Shown in pieces: positions 28,485 through 39,183 of a stretch of DNA of 64,000 bases. The notes below the pieces were generated by a model, which saw only the letters and a program-made list of their open reading frames with translations, did no database searches and had not been told where the DNA came from. This DNA comes from Herpetosiphonaceae bacterium (lineage in GTDB: Bacteria > Chloroflexota > Chloroflexia > Chloroflexales > Herpetosiphonaceae): the NCBI GenBank assembly GCA_013538855.1, contig JABXJS010000087.1, forward strand, positions 1 through 64,000. Direction: 5' to 3'. A program made the translations under genes and the position numbers. The first letter of the stretch is position 1. The number at the start of each line of letters is the position of its first letter.

Positions 28485-30746
28485 ATGCGACTACGCCTCA
28501 ATACCTTGCGCATCATCACGCTGCTAATCTTTGTGTCGATGCTCGTGCGCCTGCAAGACCTCCAGTTTGGCCCCGACGCCGCAACATCGCGCACCCAGAT
28601 CGAGCAGGTCACAACGCGCATCGACTACACAGCGCCGCGCCGCGGCGAGATCTTCGCCAGCGATGGCACGACGCTGCTCGCTGCCTCTGAGCCGGTGTCG
28701 ATCGTGGCCGTGCAGGCAGAGCTGCTGCCGACGAAGCGGCTTGAGCGCGCCGCTGTGTTTATGCGCCTCAGCTCGCTGCTGCCCTTCACCGACACCCTGA
28801 CGATCACCCCCACCAGCGCGCTCAAGACCAACCCTGCGCTGGCCGGCGCTGTCGCCCAGCTCGTGCCGATCCTGCCCGCCGACATCGACTTCAGCCCCGG
28901 CCACGCCGTGACGCTGACGGTACCGCTGAGCCAGTCGCTGGCCGCGCTGGAGCTAGGCCAAGTCTACTCCGATGTGATCACGCTCAACCCTGGCGCTGAC
29001 AAAGTGCTGCGCGACGCCGATCTGCCGCCGTATCTGCTGGTGCCGGTGGCCACCAATGTGCCGCGCCCGATCGCTCTGGCGCTGCGCGAGAACAGCGCGG
29101 TGCTGCCAGGCATCAAGGTGGTCGAGGGCTTCAACCGCACCTATCCGCAAAGCCCGCAGATTCCATCGCTCTCGCATATGCTCGGCTACATTGGCCGCGT
29201 CACCGAGGACGATCTAGAGCAAGAGCAGGCGGGACCGCCCACCTACCTGCCCAACGATATTATCGGCAAGGACGGCGTCGAGCTTGAGTACGAGGCGGTG
29301 CTGCGCGGCGTGCTGGGCATCAACCAGATCGAGGTCGATGCATTTCAGCGCACCGTCGGCGAGCCACAAGTGATGCGCCCGCTGAAGAACGGCAGCAACC
29401 TCATTCTGAACATCGACCTTGATCTGCAGCGCCAGTCCGAGGAGATTCTACACAAGTGGCTGACGATCGCCGATCAGCGCCGCATCAGCCTTGCCAGCCA
29501 GAACACGCCCATCGGGCAGAAGATCGCCACCTACCCGCCGATCACCAAGGGCGTGATCATCGTGATGGATGTGAACACCGGCGCGATTCTCGCCTCGGTG
29601 AGCTTACCTGCCTACGATAACTCGCTGTTCACGCGCCCGCTCTCGCAGGCCGATGCCGACAGCATCTTTCAAAACCCCGATGCACCGCTGTTCAACCGCG
29701 CCATCAGCGGCCACTATCCGCCTGGCTCCACCTTCAAGCAGTTCACCGCCGCCGCCGCGCTGCGCAACGGCATCATCACCCCCGAGACGCGCTTTATGGA
29801 CTTGGGCAAGCTGGTGGTGCGCAACAAGTACAATCCTGATGCCACCAACACCTATCCCAACTCCAACAGCCACGCCTACGGCATGATCAACGTCTCCGAC
29901 GCGCTGATGGTTTCATCGAACGTTTTTTTCCAGACGGTCGCCGGTGGCACCGACTATGTGATTAACCTCGGCCCGAACGATCCAACGCTTGAGGATGGCC
30001 TGGGCATCGAGCGCCTGCACGCCATGCTGGTCAACGACTACGGCTTCGGCCAGCCCACCGGCGTCGATCTGCCCGATGAGGTGGCCGGCCTCATCCCCGA
30101 CCCCGAGTGGAAGCGCGACGTGCAGCGCAAGACGGTGTGGAGCGTTGGTGACACCTACATCACCGCCATCGGCCAGGGCGACGTGCAGGTCACGCCGCTC
30201 CAGCTGCTGCGCGGCACCGTCGCCACCGCCACCAGTGGCAAAGTCTACGAGCCACACATCGTCAAGGCCATCACCAACTACTCGCGCACCCAGACGACCA
30301 CCATCGAGCCGAAGATCGAGCACCAGATCGAGCTTGATCCAGCCTACTGGGCCGTCATCCGCGATGGCATGCGCCGCTCGGTCCAAGACCCGCGCGCCTA
30401 CAACCGCGCCGCCAACGCCAGCAACAAGCCCGCCGGCGATATCCTCGCCGCCATCGACCGCTTCAACCTGGCAGGCAAGACCGGAACCGCCGAGTATGCC
30501 GAGAACGGCGTGCTGCGCTCGCACTCGTGGTTCGTCGGCTTCGCGCCCTTCGATAACCCGCAGGTCGCCGTGCTCGCCCTGCTGGAGGGCACCGGCGACG
30601 TCGGCGACGGCTCCGGCACCCTTGCGCTGCCTGCTGTCGTCGATGTCATGCGCGCCTACTTCAAAGAGCCGGTGCCGGACATCAACGGCAGCATCCCGGC
30701 CGCTAGCGCCCCACCTCAGCCGCCCGAGGAGCAGGCCCAGCGCTAG
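28485..30746 (+). CDS. mrdA: Penicillin-binding protein 2 (elongation transpeptidase)
   Basis: A 753-residue class B penicillin-binding protein. It has an N-terminal anchor, a dimerisation domain starting with PRRGEIFASDG, and a transpeptidase domain with S415-T-F-K418, S477-S-N479 and K665-T-G. It cross-links peptidoglycan during side-wall growth together with MreBCD. The C-terminus is Pro-rich. The ATG at 28485 is 4 bp after the mreD stop, with GGAG upstream; a longer frame overlapping mreD is rejected. Confidence 0.93.
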   Translation: MRLRLNTLRIITLLIFVSMLVRLQDLQFGPDAATSRTQIEQVTTRIDYTAPRRGEIFASDGTTLLAASEPVSIVAVQAELLPTKRLERAAVFMRLSSLLPFTDTLTITPTSALKTNPALAGAVAQLVPILPADIDFSPGHAVTLTVPLSQSLAALELGQVYSDVITLNPGADKVLRDADLPPYLLVPVATNVPRPIALALRENSAVLPGIKVVEGFNRTYPQSPQIPSLSHMLGYIGRVTEDDLEQEQAGPPTYLPNDIIGKDGVELEYEAVLRGVLGINQIEVDAFQRTVGEPQVMRPLKNGSNLILNIDLDLQRQSEEILHKWLTIADQRRISLASQNTPIGQKIATYPPITKGVIIVMDVNTGAILASVSLPAYDNSLFTRPLSQADADSIFQNPDAPLFNRAISGHYPPGSTFKQFTAAAALRNGIITPETRFMDLGKLVVRNKYNPDATNTYPNSNSHAYGMINVSDALMVSSNVFFQTVAGGTDYVINLGPNDPTLEDGLGIERLHAMLVNDYGFGQPTGVDLPDEVAGLIPDPEWKRDVQRKTVWSVGDTYITAIGQGDVQVTPLQLLRGTVATATSGKVYEPHIVKAITNYSRTQTTTIEPKIEHQIELDPAYWAVIRDGMRRSVQDPRAYNRAANASNKPAGDILAAIDRFNLAGKTGTAEYAENGVLRSHSWFVGFAPFDNPQVAVLALLEGTGDVGDGSGTLALPAVVDVMRAYFKEPVPDINGSIPAASAPPQPPEEQAQR

Positions 30747-30814
30747 CGCAATCCACAGTGGCGGCGCTGCTGAACCACACGGTGCGGCGCTGCGCCGTTA
30801 AACCATCAGCATGC

Positions 30815-31207
30815 TTACGCCTCGGCCCGCGCGCGCTCTTCCATCAGACCCAAGAGGTTGCCGGACGGATCGGACAAAAACACCATCCACAGATCGTGGT
30901 CGGGCATGGCCGCGATCATGTGCGGTGTGTCGAGAAAGGTGACGCCGCGCTCCTGCAGCGTGGTGTAGGCCAGCGCAATATCGGCGACTTTGAAGTAGAG
31001 CGTGGTGCTGCTTGGCACGCGCTGAGCGTCCTCCGGCGTGCTCAGCATCAGGCGCACGCCGTCGCAGTCGAAAAACACCAAGTTGGGAACGCTGAAGAGG
31101 TGGCGCAGGCCCAGCTGATCGCGGTAGAACTCCTCTGCCGCCGCCAAATCATGCACCGGCAGCGAGAGCTGGCCCAGCGTTGCTAGCCCCACAAATGGGT
31201 CGGTCAT
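30815..31207 (-). CDS. VOC-superfamily (glyoxalase/dioxygenase-like) protein
   Basis: A 130-residue protein with the paired beta-alpha-beta-beta-beta units of the vicinal oxygen chelate fold: LSLPVHDLAAAEEFYRDQLG at the start and FLSDPSGNLLGLMEE at the end, giving a His and a Glu as likely metal ligands. The substrate is unknown; relatives include glyoxalase I and fosfomycin- or bleomycin-resistance proteins. The start has a strong GGAGG. It is convergent with the PBP2 gene, with 68 bp between them. Confidence 0.8.
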   Translation of the reverse strand: MTDPFVGLATLGQLSLPVHDLAAAEEFYRDQLGLRHLFSVPNLVFFDCDGVRLMLSTPEDAQRVPSSTTLYFKVADIALAYTTLQERGVTFLDTPHMIAAMPDHDLWMVFLSDPSGNLLGLMEERARAEA

Positions 31208-31473
31208 TAAATCCTCCGTGTGATAACAGGTCGTTCTGTTAGTCTAGCAGATGGCTTCCAGAGCCACAAGCGCCGCTAGACTGAGCACAGCGTGCGCTGA
31301 AGTCTTGTTGACAGAAGGGGCGTTCTATGGCACCCTAGAATTTACGACCGTATTAAAGATGGAACACAAGCTTTGGCTAGGTTGTCTAGCAGCCATCGAC
31401 CAGCCCGCCCACCTTGCTCACCAGCGCGTAAATCAACCGGCTGCATAGATATTGTATATACAGGACTCCTAGA

Positions 31474-33858
<2,385 letters not shown>

Positions 33859-33878
33859 ACCGCCCACGCAATCACCCA

Positions 33879-33914
33879 CCACCCGGCGTCAACAGCGTCG
33901 GGTGGTTCTGTTTT
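33879..33914 (+). terminator. Rho-independent terminator of topA
   Basis: A 10-bp stem (ccacccggcg with cgtcgggtgg, one G-T pair) and a 7-nt loop are followed by ttctgtttta, 20 bp after the topA stop. Confidence 0.88.
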
Positions 33915-33955
33915 AGCCAGCAGGTGTCTGCTGTGCGTGTTTGGGAGCAATCTGT

Positions 33956-34717
33956 ATGAACTGGCTACACAATCTTGCCGAGGCGCTGCGCTTTCTCACG
34001 CTGCTGCCGGTGCCTGGCCGCCCGGCCATGGATGAGCGGGCGCTGGTGCGCTCGATGCCGCTCTTTCCGCTGGCGGGGGCGATCATCGGCGCGCTGGTGG
34101 CGCTGTGCTGGTGGGGCGCGCTCACGCTCTGGGGGCCGCTGGTCGGTGCCGTATGCGCCGTGCTCAGCTGGGGCGCGATCACCAGCGGCCTGCACCTCGA
34201 CGGCGTCGCCGACAGCGCCGATGCGCTCTTCAGCTGGCGCAGCCGCGAGCGCAAGCTAGAAATCATGAAGGACAGCCGCATCGGCACCATGGGCGCGCTG
34301 GCCTTGTTCGGCGTGCTGGCGCTCAAGATCGCCTTTGTGGCCAGCAGCGCCACGCCCTGGCGCGCGCTGATCGCTGCGGCGACGCTCGGCCGCTGGGCCG
34401 ACATCAGCGGCATCTACTGGTTTCCAGCGGCGGCAGAGGGCGGGCTGGGCCGCACCTTCCACACGCACACGCGGCCACGCGATCTATGGATCGCCAGCGG
34501 CTGGGCGCTGCTGCTCGGGCTGGGGCTGCTGGGCTGGTGGATGCTGCTGGTCGGCCTGGTGGTGCTCGGCGGCACATGGCTGCTGGCCAGCTGGATGACG
34601 CGCGCGCTAGGCGGGCTGACAGGCGACACGTATGGGACGCTGTGTGAGCTAGGCGAGGTGCTGGCGCTGGCGGCATGTGCGGCGATCACGCACCTGGGCG
34701 GCCAGCTGGGGTGGTGA
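33956..34717 (+). CDS. cobS: Adenosylcobinamide-GDP ribazoletransferase (cobalamin synthase)
   Basis: A 253-residue polytopic membrane enzyme that joins adenosylcobinamide-GDP to alpha-ribazole in the last stage of cobalamin assembly. Family hallmarks: LRFLTLLPVPG near the start, the metal-binding loop GLHLDGVADSADALFS, and KDSRIGTMGALAL. The ATG at 33956 has GGGAG 8 bases upstream; an in-frame TTG at 33941 is less likely. No other cobalamin gene and no cobalamin riboswitch is present nearby; only 97 bp and a terminator separate it from topA. Confidence 0.92.
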   Translation: MNWLHNLAEALRFLTLLPVPGRPAMDERALVRSMPLFPLAGAIIGALVALCWWGALTLWGPLVGAVCAVLSWGAITSGLHLDGVADSADALFSWRSRERKLEIMKDSRIGTMGALALFGVLALKIAFVASSATPWRALIAAATLGRWADISGIYWFPAAAEGGLGRTFHTHTRPRDLWIASGWALLLGLGLLGWWMLLVGLVVLGGTWLLASWMTRALGGLTGDTYGTLCELGEVLALAACAAITHLGGQLGW

Positions 34718-34765
34718 TGGCGACCGCTCGCACGCCATTGTACGAGCGGCCTATGTGCTAGGCGA

Positions 34766-36376
34766 TTATTCCAACCGCACCTTGGCACCAAAGTTCTTCT
34801 GCTCTTTGCTGACGAAGTACGTCGCGCAGGCAGCGTCGATCAGGTCGGGGTTGAACGTGACCTTTTCCATATTATACTTGGCGATGCTGATCATCTGGTC
34901 CAGCAGGTCGCGCGGCTGACACATGCGGAACGGGCGCTCCTCGGGCTTGTACCACTTGTCGATCAGGTAGTCCAGCCCGCGCTGGTCCAGATCCACGCCG
35001 CGGCCTTTGCACACGAGGCCCCAGATCTGTCGCCACTGCGACTCGTCGGGGTCGCGCACCTCGATTTTAAACTTGATGCGGCGCAGGAAGGCCTCATCGG
35101 CGATCTGGTTGGGGTCAAGGTTGGTCGAGAAGATCAGCAGCTGATCGAAGGGAATCTCGATCTTCTGGCCGGTGATCGTGGTCAAGTAGTCGTAGCGCTT
35201 CTCCAGCGGCACGATCCAGCGGTTCAGCAGGTCCATCGGGCGGCACTGCTGGCGGCCAAAGTCGTCGATCAGGAAGATGCCGCCGTTGGCCTTCATCTGG
35301 AAGGGGGCCTCGTAGAACTTGCCGTTCTCGTTGTAGGTCAGGTCGAGCATCGGCAGCATCAGCTCGCCGCCGACCACCACCACCGGGCGCTTGATCTTGA
35401 CCCAGCGCATATCGTACTCGGCGTCGCCAAGCGATACATTGTCGGCGATCGGCTCGTGCACGATTGTGTCAAACAGCTTGACGATCTGGCCGTCTACGTC
35501 GATCGCATACGGCACGTAGATCGAGTCGCCCATCAGGCGCGTGATGCGCTCGGCGATACTCGTTTTCCCATTGCCTGGGTAGCCAAACAAGAAGATCGAC
35601 GAGGCCGCGTTGACCGCCGGGCCAACCTCGTTGAGCACCGCGTCGGTGATAATCAGGTCGCTGAAGGCGCGCCGAATATTGCGCCGCGTGATAACCATGT
35701 TTTTGATCGTTTGGGCGCGCACCGACATCAGGTACTTGTCGAAGGGCACCGGAGCCGGACCGCTGTAGCTGGTCTTTTTGAGCGCATCCTCGGCCCCCTG
35801 CGAGCCACGGATCGTCAGCGCATACTCGTAGTTGATGTCGCCGTAGCCGCGCTGGCCGGCAATGTCGATCCACTCCGCCTCGCGCAGCATCGTTAAAATT
35901 GGCTCGACCACGCTGTAGAACAGGCGCAGCTCTTGGGCGATCTCCAGGCCGGTGGCCCGCGAGCGGTTGTAGATCATGCGCACGACCAACTCCTGCAGCT
36001 GCGAGCGGTTCAGGCCGGTCTCCTCCGGCGTCATCGGCATCGGCGGAGTATAGGAGTTGCCAGCCGGCGCGGCTCCATCATCCTGCGGCACCTCGCCGCC
36101 AAGCATCACCTTGCCGCCCAGGCCGCCGTTGCGCTGCGCCTCGGCAACCAAGCCGTCGATCTGCTGCTTGTGCATTGTCAGGTGGCGGATCGCATCGACA
36201 TCCTGCCGCTGCTGCGCCTCCTTTAAACAATCATAGACCGCGCGCGCGATCCCGTACTTGATGCCATCAACATACATATGGTGGAGATATTCACCCGGAC
36301 GAACATAGCAGTCGGGCGTGTGGTCTGTCCTCGCCCGCATTTCTTCGTAAGAGCGCGTATCAAGCAAAAAACGCAT
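34766..36376 (-). CDS. AAA-type ATPase with N-terminal helical domain
   Basis: A 536-residue protein. The first about 180 residues are helical, with a likely winged-helix part (LNRSQLQELVVRMIYNRSR onward). The ATPase core begins near 230: Walker A is GYPGNGKTS (about 260-268), Walker B is GIFLIDDFGRQ (about 364-372), and sensor-1 is LLIFSTNLDP, followed by an arginine-rich FLRRIKFKIE. The closest likeness is to MoxR-like and related AAA ATPases that remodel proteins. No signal or membrane segment is visible. It stands alone between cobS and vapBC, and I cannot name its partner. Promoter at 36439-36468. Confidence 0.75.
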   Translation of the reverse strand: MRFLLDTRSYEEMRARTDHTPDCYVRPGEYLHHMYVDGIKYGIARAVYDCLKEAQQRQDVDAIRHLTMHKQQIDGLVAEAQRNGGLGGKVMLGGEVPQDDGAAPAGNSYTPPMPMTPEETGLNRSQLQELVVRMIYNRSRATGLEIAQELRLFYSVVEPILTMLREAEWIDIAGQRGYGDINYEYALTIRGSQGAEDALKKTSYSGPAPVPFDKYLMSVRAQTIKNMVITRRNIRRAFSDLIITDAVLNEVGPAVNAASSIFLFGYPGNGKTSIAERITRLMGDSIYVPYAIDVDGQIVKLFDTIVHEPIADNVSLGDAEYDMRWVKIKRPVVVVGGELMLPMLDLTYNENGKFYEAPFQMKANGGIFLIDDFGRQQCRPMDLLNRWIVPLEKRYDYLTTITGQKIEIPFDQLLIFSTNLDPNQIADEAFLRRIKFKIEVRDPDESQWRQIWGLVCKGRGVDLDQRGLDYLIDKWYKPEERPFRMCQPRDLLDQMISIAKYNMEKVTFNPDLIDAACATYFVSKEQKNFGAKVRLE

Positions 36377-36438
36377 AAGCTACCCTTGCTGTAGAGCTAG
36401 ATCTGCAAACCTTTTTTCGCACGTGGGCTGCACGTTCG

Positions 36439-36468
36439 ATTATACGGAACGAAGCGCGCCTTGCGCAA
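36439..36468 (-). promoter_or_regulatory. Promoter of the AAA ATPase gene
   Basis: On the minus strand, TTGCGC (36468-36463), 18 bp, and a consensus TATAAT (36444-36439), giving a leader of about 55 nt. Confidence 0.6.
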
Positions 36469-36545
36469 GCAAACGCAGGGGGAAAATGGTCCCGTCTTGG
36501 CTGGCCCATGGCAGGTGGCGGCCGCAGGCTCAGGCGGCGTAGGTG

Positions 36546-36812
36546 GATGGCTAGCCACGCTGGCTGAACAGTGATTCTGTCGCCAGTGCTTGCGCCAACA
36601 ATCCAAAAAGTATACAGCGTATCTATTTTCAAGCAGCACGCTGATAACCACCGCCACGCTTTTCAAACTGGCATGGCGATGGCTAGCCACGCTGGCTGAA
36701 CAGCCATTCTGTCGTAGTGCTTGCGCCGACTATCCGAAAAGTATATACTAAGCGTATCTATTTTCAAGGAGCACGCTGATGAAAACCGCCAAGCTTTTTC
36801 AAAACGGCCAGA
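36546..36812 (+). repeat. 132-bp tandem duplication of the vapB control region
   Basis: Copy 1 (36546-36677) and copy 2 (36678-36812) both run from gatggctagccacgctggct through the promoter to the first codons of vapB. Copy 2 is functional. Copy 1 is decayed: the aaggag site reads aagcag, the ATG reads ATA, and the -35/-10 spacing has shrunk from 17 to 15 bp. Each copy has the short inverted repeat AGCCA-CGC-TGGCT (36685-36697 in copy 2), a possible operator. With the AAA promoter, this fills the 36377-36778 gap. Confidence 0.88.
36721..36749 (+). promoter_or_regulatory. vapBC promoter
   Basis: TTGCGC (36721-36726), 17 bp, TATACT (36744-36749), 30 bp before the vapB ATG, with the AGCCA/TGGCT inverted repeat just upstream of the -35. 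Confidence 0.65.
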
Positions 36813-37012
36813 GCCAAGCTGTGCGGCTGCCCAAGGAGTACCGCTTCAGCGGCGAGCAGGTGTTTATCAAGCAGGTCGGCAACGCCGTGGTGCTCCTGCC
36901 CTACCACGCGCCATGGCAAAGCCTGATCGACAGCCTCGACGCCTTCTCCGACGATTTCCTCGCCGAGCGCCAGCAGCCCGCCGCGCAGGAGCGCGAGCCA
37001 CTCTTCGAGTAG
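36779..37012 (+). CDS. vapB: Antitoxin, VapB/AbrB type
   Basis: A 77-residue protein beginning MKTAKLFQNGQSQAVRLPKE, the swapped-hairpin AbrB/MazE-type DNA-binding fold of VapB antitoxins. The acidic C-terminus is expected to wrap into the toxin active site. It should neutralise VapC and repress its own promoter. The start follows AAGGAG. A decayed copy of its 5' end lies directly upstream. Confidence 0.88.
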   Translation: MKTAKLFQNGQSQAVRLPKEYRFSGEQVFIKQVGNAVVLLPYHAPWQSLIDSLDAFSDDFLAERQQPAAQEREPLFE

Positions 37013-37067
37013 CCGATCCGTCCGCACCACCCGCCCTAGCTCACCACCAGCGCGAGGATCGCAGCGT

Positions 37068-37469
37068 TTGGACTACCTGCTCGACACCAACATCTGCATC
37101 TACCTGATCAAACAAAAGCCGCCCGCGGTCATCGAGCGCTTCCGCGCCGTCAGCCCTGGCGCCATCGGCATCTCCGCGCTGAGCATGGCCGAGCTGGCCT
37201 ACGGCGCGGCCAAAAGCCAGCAGCCAGTGCGCAACGCCCAGGCGCTAGAGCTGTTCCTGCTGCCGCTGATCATCGTCGAGTTCGACGCCCAGGCCGCCGC
37301 CATCGCCGGCGAGATCCGCGCCGAGCTAGAGCTGCGCGGCACGCCCATCGGAGCCTACGACGTGCTAATCGCCGCCCACGCGCTGGCGCTCAACCTGACC
37401 CTCGTCACCAACAACCAGCGCGAGTTCGCCCGCGTCCCCGGCCTGACCATAGAAAACTGGGCGCTGTAG
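37068..37469 (+). CDS. vapC: Toxin VapC, PIN-domain ribonuclease
   Basis: A 133-residue PIN-domain RNase. The acidic site is visible: Asp6 (LLDTNICIYLI), Glu42 (SMAELAYGA) and Asp98 (GAYDVLIAA), with TNNQREFARVPGL near the C-terminus. It is expected to cut tRNA or rRNA when freed from VapB. It starts at a TTG, the only start that gives the standard N-terminus, with GAGG upstream. The 55-bp gap to vapB is larger than the usual overlap of such pairs. Confidence 0.9.
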   Translation: MDYLLDTNICIYLIKQKPPAVIERFRAVSPGAIGISALSMAELAYGAAKSQQPVRNAQALELFLLPLIIVEFDAQAAAIAGEIRAELELRGTPIGAYDVLIAAHALALNLTLVTNNQREFARVPGLTIENWAL

Positions 37470-37530
37470 CAAGCGCAGCGGCGTTAACCACACGAAGGTT
37501 CATCACACCATACAGGCCAGCGGCACCGCC

Positions 37531-38079
37531 TCACTGCTGGGCGCGCCACTCAGCGGCCAGCAGTGCATAGAGTGTGAGATCGACGAGCTGATCGCCTTTG
37601 AGCCAGACCTGGCGGCGGATGCCCTCCAAGGTGAAGCCCAGCCGCTCGGCCACGGCGCGCGAGGCTGTGTTCTCGACCTGGGTTTGAATCACCACGCGGT
37701 TGAGCTGGAGGTCGTCGAAGACGAAGCGCAGCATCGCGCGCACGGCGCGGGTCATCAGGCCCTGGCCGCTGGCCTGCTCGCCGAGCCAGTAGCCAACCTC
37801 GGTGGCGCGGATGGGCTGCTCGACTGGAAAAAACAGGATGCCGCCGACCAGCTCCTGGTTGCGCCAAATGCCGACCCGCGGCAGGCCATCAATGTAAAAG
37901 CGCTCGAGGCCCTTGGCGATAAACTCCTCGGCCTGCTCAACGCTGACCATCGTGTAGCCCCAGGGCACCCAGCGCCCGATGTAGTCACGGTTGCCCGCGA
38001 CCAGTTTGAGCATGTCCGGCGCGTGGCGGCGCTCCAGAATGCGCAGCTCTGCGCCGCCGCCTAAATCATAGTGAAACAA
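37531..38079 (-). CDS. GNAT acetyltransferase, RimJ/RimL-like
   Basis: A 182-residue GNAT-family enzyme of the ribosomal-protein N-acetyltransferase type: GIWRNQELVGGILFF, then VGYWLGEQASGQGLMTRAVRAM, which holds the acetyl-CoA pyrophosphate loop, and NTASRAVAERLGFTLEG. The substrate is unknown. The start is a TTG with a strong GGGAGG 6 bases upstream; no suitable ATG exists. Confidence 0.85.
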   Translation of the reverse strand: MFHYDLGGGAELRILERRHAPDMLKLVAGNRDYIGRWVPWGYTMVSVEQAEEFIAKGLERFYIDGLPRVGIWRNQELVGGILFFPVEQPIRATEVGYWLGEQASGQGLMTRAVRAMLRFVFDDLQLNRVVIQTQVENTASRAVAERLGFTLEGIRRQVWLKGDQLVDLTLYALLAAEWRAQQ

Positions 38080-38161
38080 GCGCTACCTCCCTAGCACAAA
38101 AAATCCTGCACAGCATAGCAGAAGCGGCCGTCAAAAAAAAGCCGTCCAAGGGGCAGCCAAT

Positions 38162-38190
38162 CAAAAAGCCCTGCTCGCTTGAGCAGGGCT
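38162..38190 (-). terminator. Rho-independent terminator of the deoxysugar operon
   Basis: A perfect 10-bp stem (agccctgctc with gagcagggct), a 4-nt loop, then a T run on the minus strand. It lies 21 bp downstream of the 38212 gene's stop. Confidence 0.88.
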
Positions 38191-38211
38191 AGAAGCAGCG
38201 AGTGCACGCAG

Positions 38212-39171
38212 CTAGGCGCTGAGCTGCGCGCGCCAGAAATCGAGCACCTCGGCCACGATCTGCGGCATTTTGATCTCGGGCTGCCAGCCGGTGACCGCGC
38301 GCAGCTTGCTGTTGTCGCCCTGCAAAATTGGCTCATCGACCGGACGCAGGCGCGCAGGATCGACCTTGACCTCGATGGGCACGCGGCCCTGCTCACGCAC
38401 CAGCTCGACAATATCGGCGATGCGCGTAGCCGTGCCCGAGCACAGATTGTAGACCTCGCCAGGCGGCGACTGCTCCAGCAGTGCAAAGAGCGCACGCGCC
38501 ACATCGGTGACGTGGGTGAAGTCGCGGCGCGGCTCCAGGTTGCCGACGTGCATGACAGGCTCCTGCAGGCCCGCCTCGATGCGCGCCATCTGCTGGCAGA
38601 ACGTCTGGATGGAGCAGCGGTCGCCCTGGCGCGGGCCAACGTGGTTGAACGAGCGCGTCACCACGACGTGCAGTCCATACGTCATATGATACTGAAGGCC
38701 TAGCAGCTCGGCGGCGGCCTTGCTCACGCCGTAGGGGCTGGCCGGGCGCAGCGGGTGGCTCTCGGCGATGGGCACCTCGGCAGGCGTAACCGGGCCGTAC
38801 TGGGCGCTGGTGCCAGCGATATGCACGCGCGCCGCCGGGCAGTGGGCGCGCACCGCCTCCAGCACGTTCAGCGTGCCCTCGACGTTGGTGCGCAGCGTCA
38901 CCGTTGGCGCGTTCCACGAAGCGCTCGGGTAGCTTTGGGCGGCGAGGTGGAAGATCCGGTCGGGCTGCGCGGCGCGAATCGCCGTCGCCACCGAGAAGGG
39001 GTCCTCGATATCGCCCTCGTGGATGGTCACGCGGTCGAGCAGGTGGGCGATCGGCCGCGGATCGGAGCGCCAGCGCTTGAAGGCGTGCAGCTCAAGATTG
39101 GGCTGGGTGAGCAGATAGTCGGCTAAAAAACTCCCAACCGGGCCAGTCATCCCGGTGATCAAGACACGCAT
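38212..39171 (-). CDS. rmd: GDP-6-deoxy-4-keto-D-mannose reductase-like SDR
   Basis: A 319-residue extended short-chain dehydrogenase. NAD(P) motif GMTGPVGSFL, DRIFHLAAQS, and the catalytic SPYGVSK (Tyr and Lys), with GTSAQYG upstream of it. The C-terminal RPVDEPILQGDNSKLRAVTG is typical of Rmd, which makes GDP-rhamnose, and of the closely related GDP-mannose 4,6-dehydratases; the two cannot be separated with full confidence here. It lies 12 bp after manA in the same operon, consistent with making a GDP-deoxyhexose for surface glycans. AGAGGAG precedes the ATG. Confidence 0.8.
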   Translation of the reverse strand: MRVLITGMTGPVGSFLADYLLTQPNLELHAFKRWRSDPRPIAHLLDRVTIHEGDIEDPFSVATAIRAAQPDRIFHLAAQSYPSASWNAPTVTLRTNVEGTLNVLEAVRAHCPAARVHIAGTSAQYGPVTPAEVPIAESHPLRPASPYGVSKAAAELLGLQYHMTYGLHVVVTRSFNHVGPRQGDRCSIQTFCQQMARIEAGLQEPVMHVGNLEPRRDFTHVTDVARALFALLEQSPPGEVYNLCSGTATRIADIVELVREQGRVPIEVKVDPARLRPVDEPILQGDNSKLRAVTGWQPEIKMPQIVAEVLDFWRAQLSA

Positions 39172-39183
39172 TGCAAAACTCCT

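Noticed and set aside
33859-33955. A cobalamin riboswitch before cobS
   Set aside because: Only 97 bp are available and they contain the topA terminator; no B12-box-like sequence was seen.
34722-34750. A terminator between cobS and the AAA ATPase gene
   Set aside because: A 7-bp stem (ccgctcg with cgagcgg) exists, but the 12-nt loop and lack of a T-run make it too weak to call.
36546-36812. A CRISPR-like or satellite array before vapBC
   Set aside because: There are only two copies, and they extend into vapB codons, so it is a gene-end duplication.
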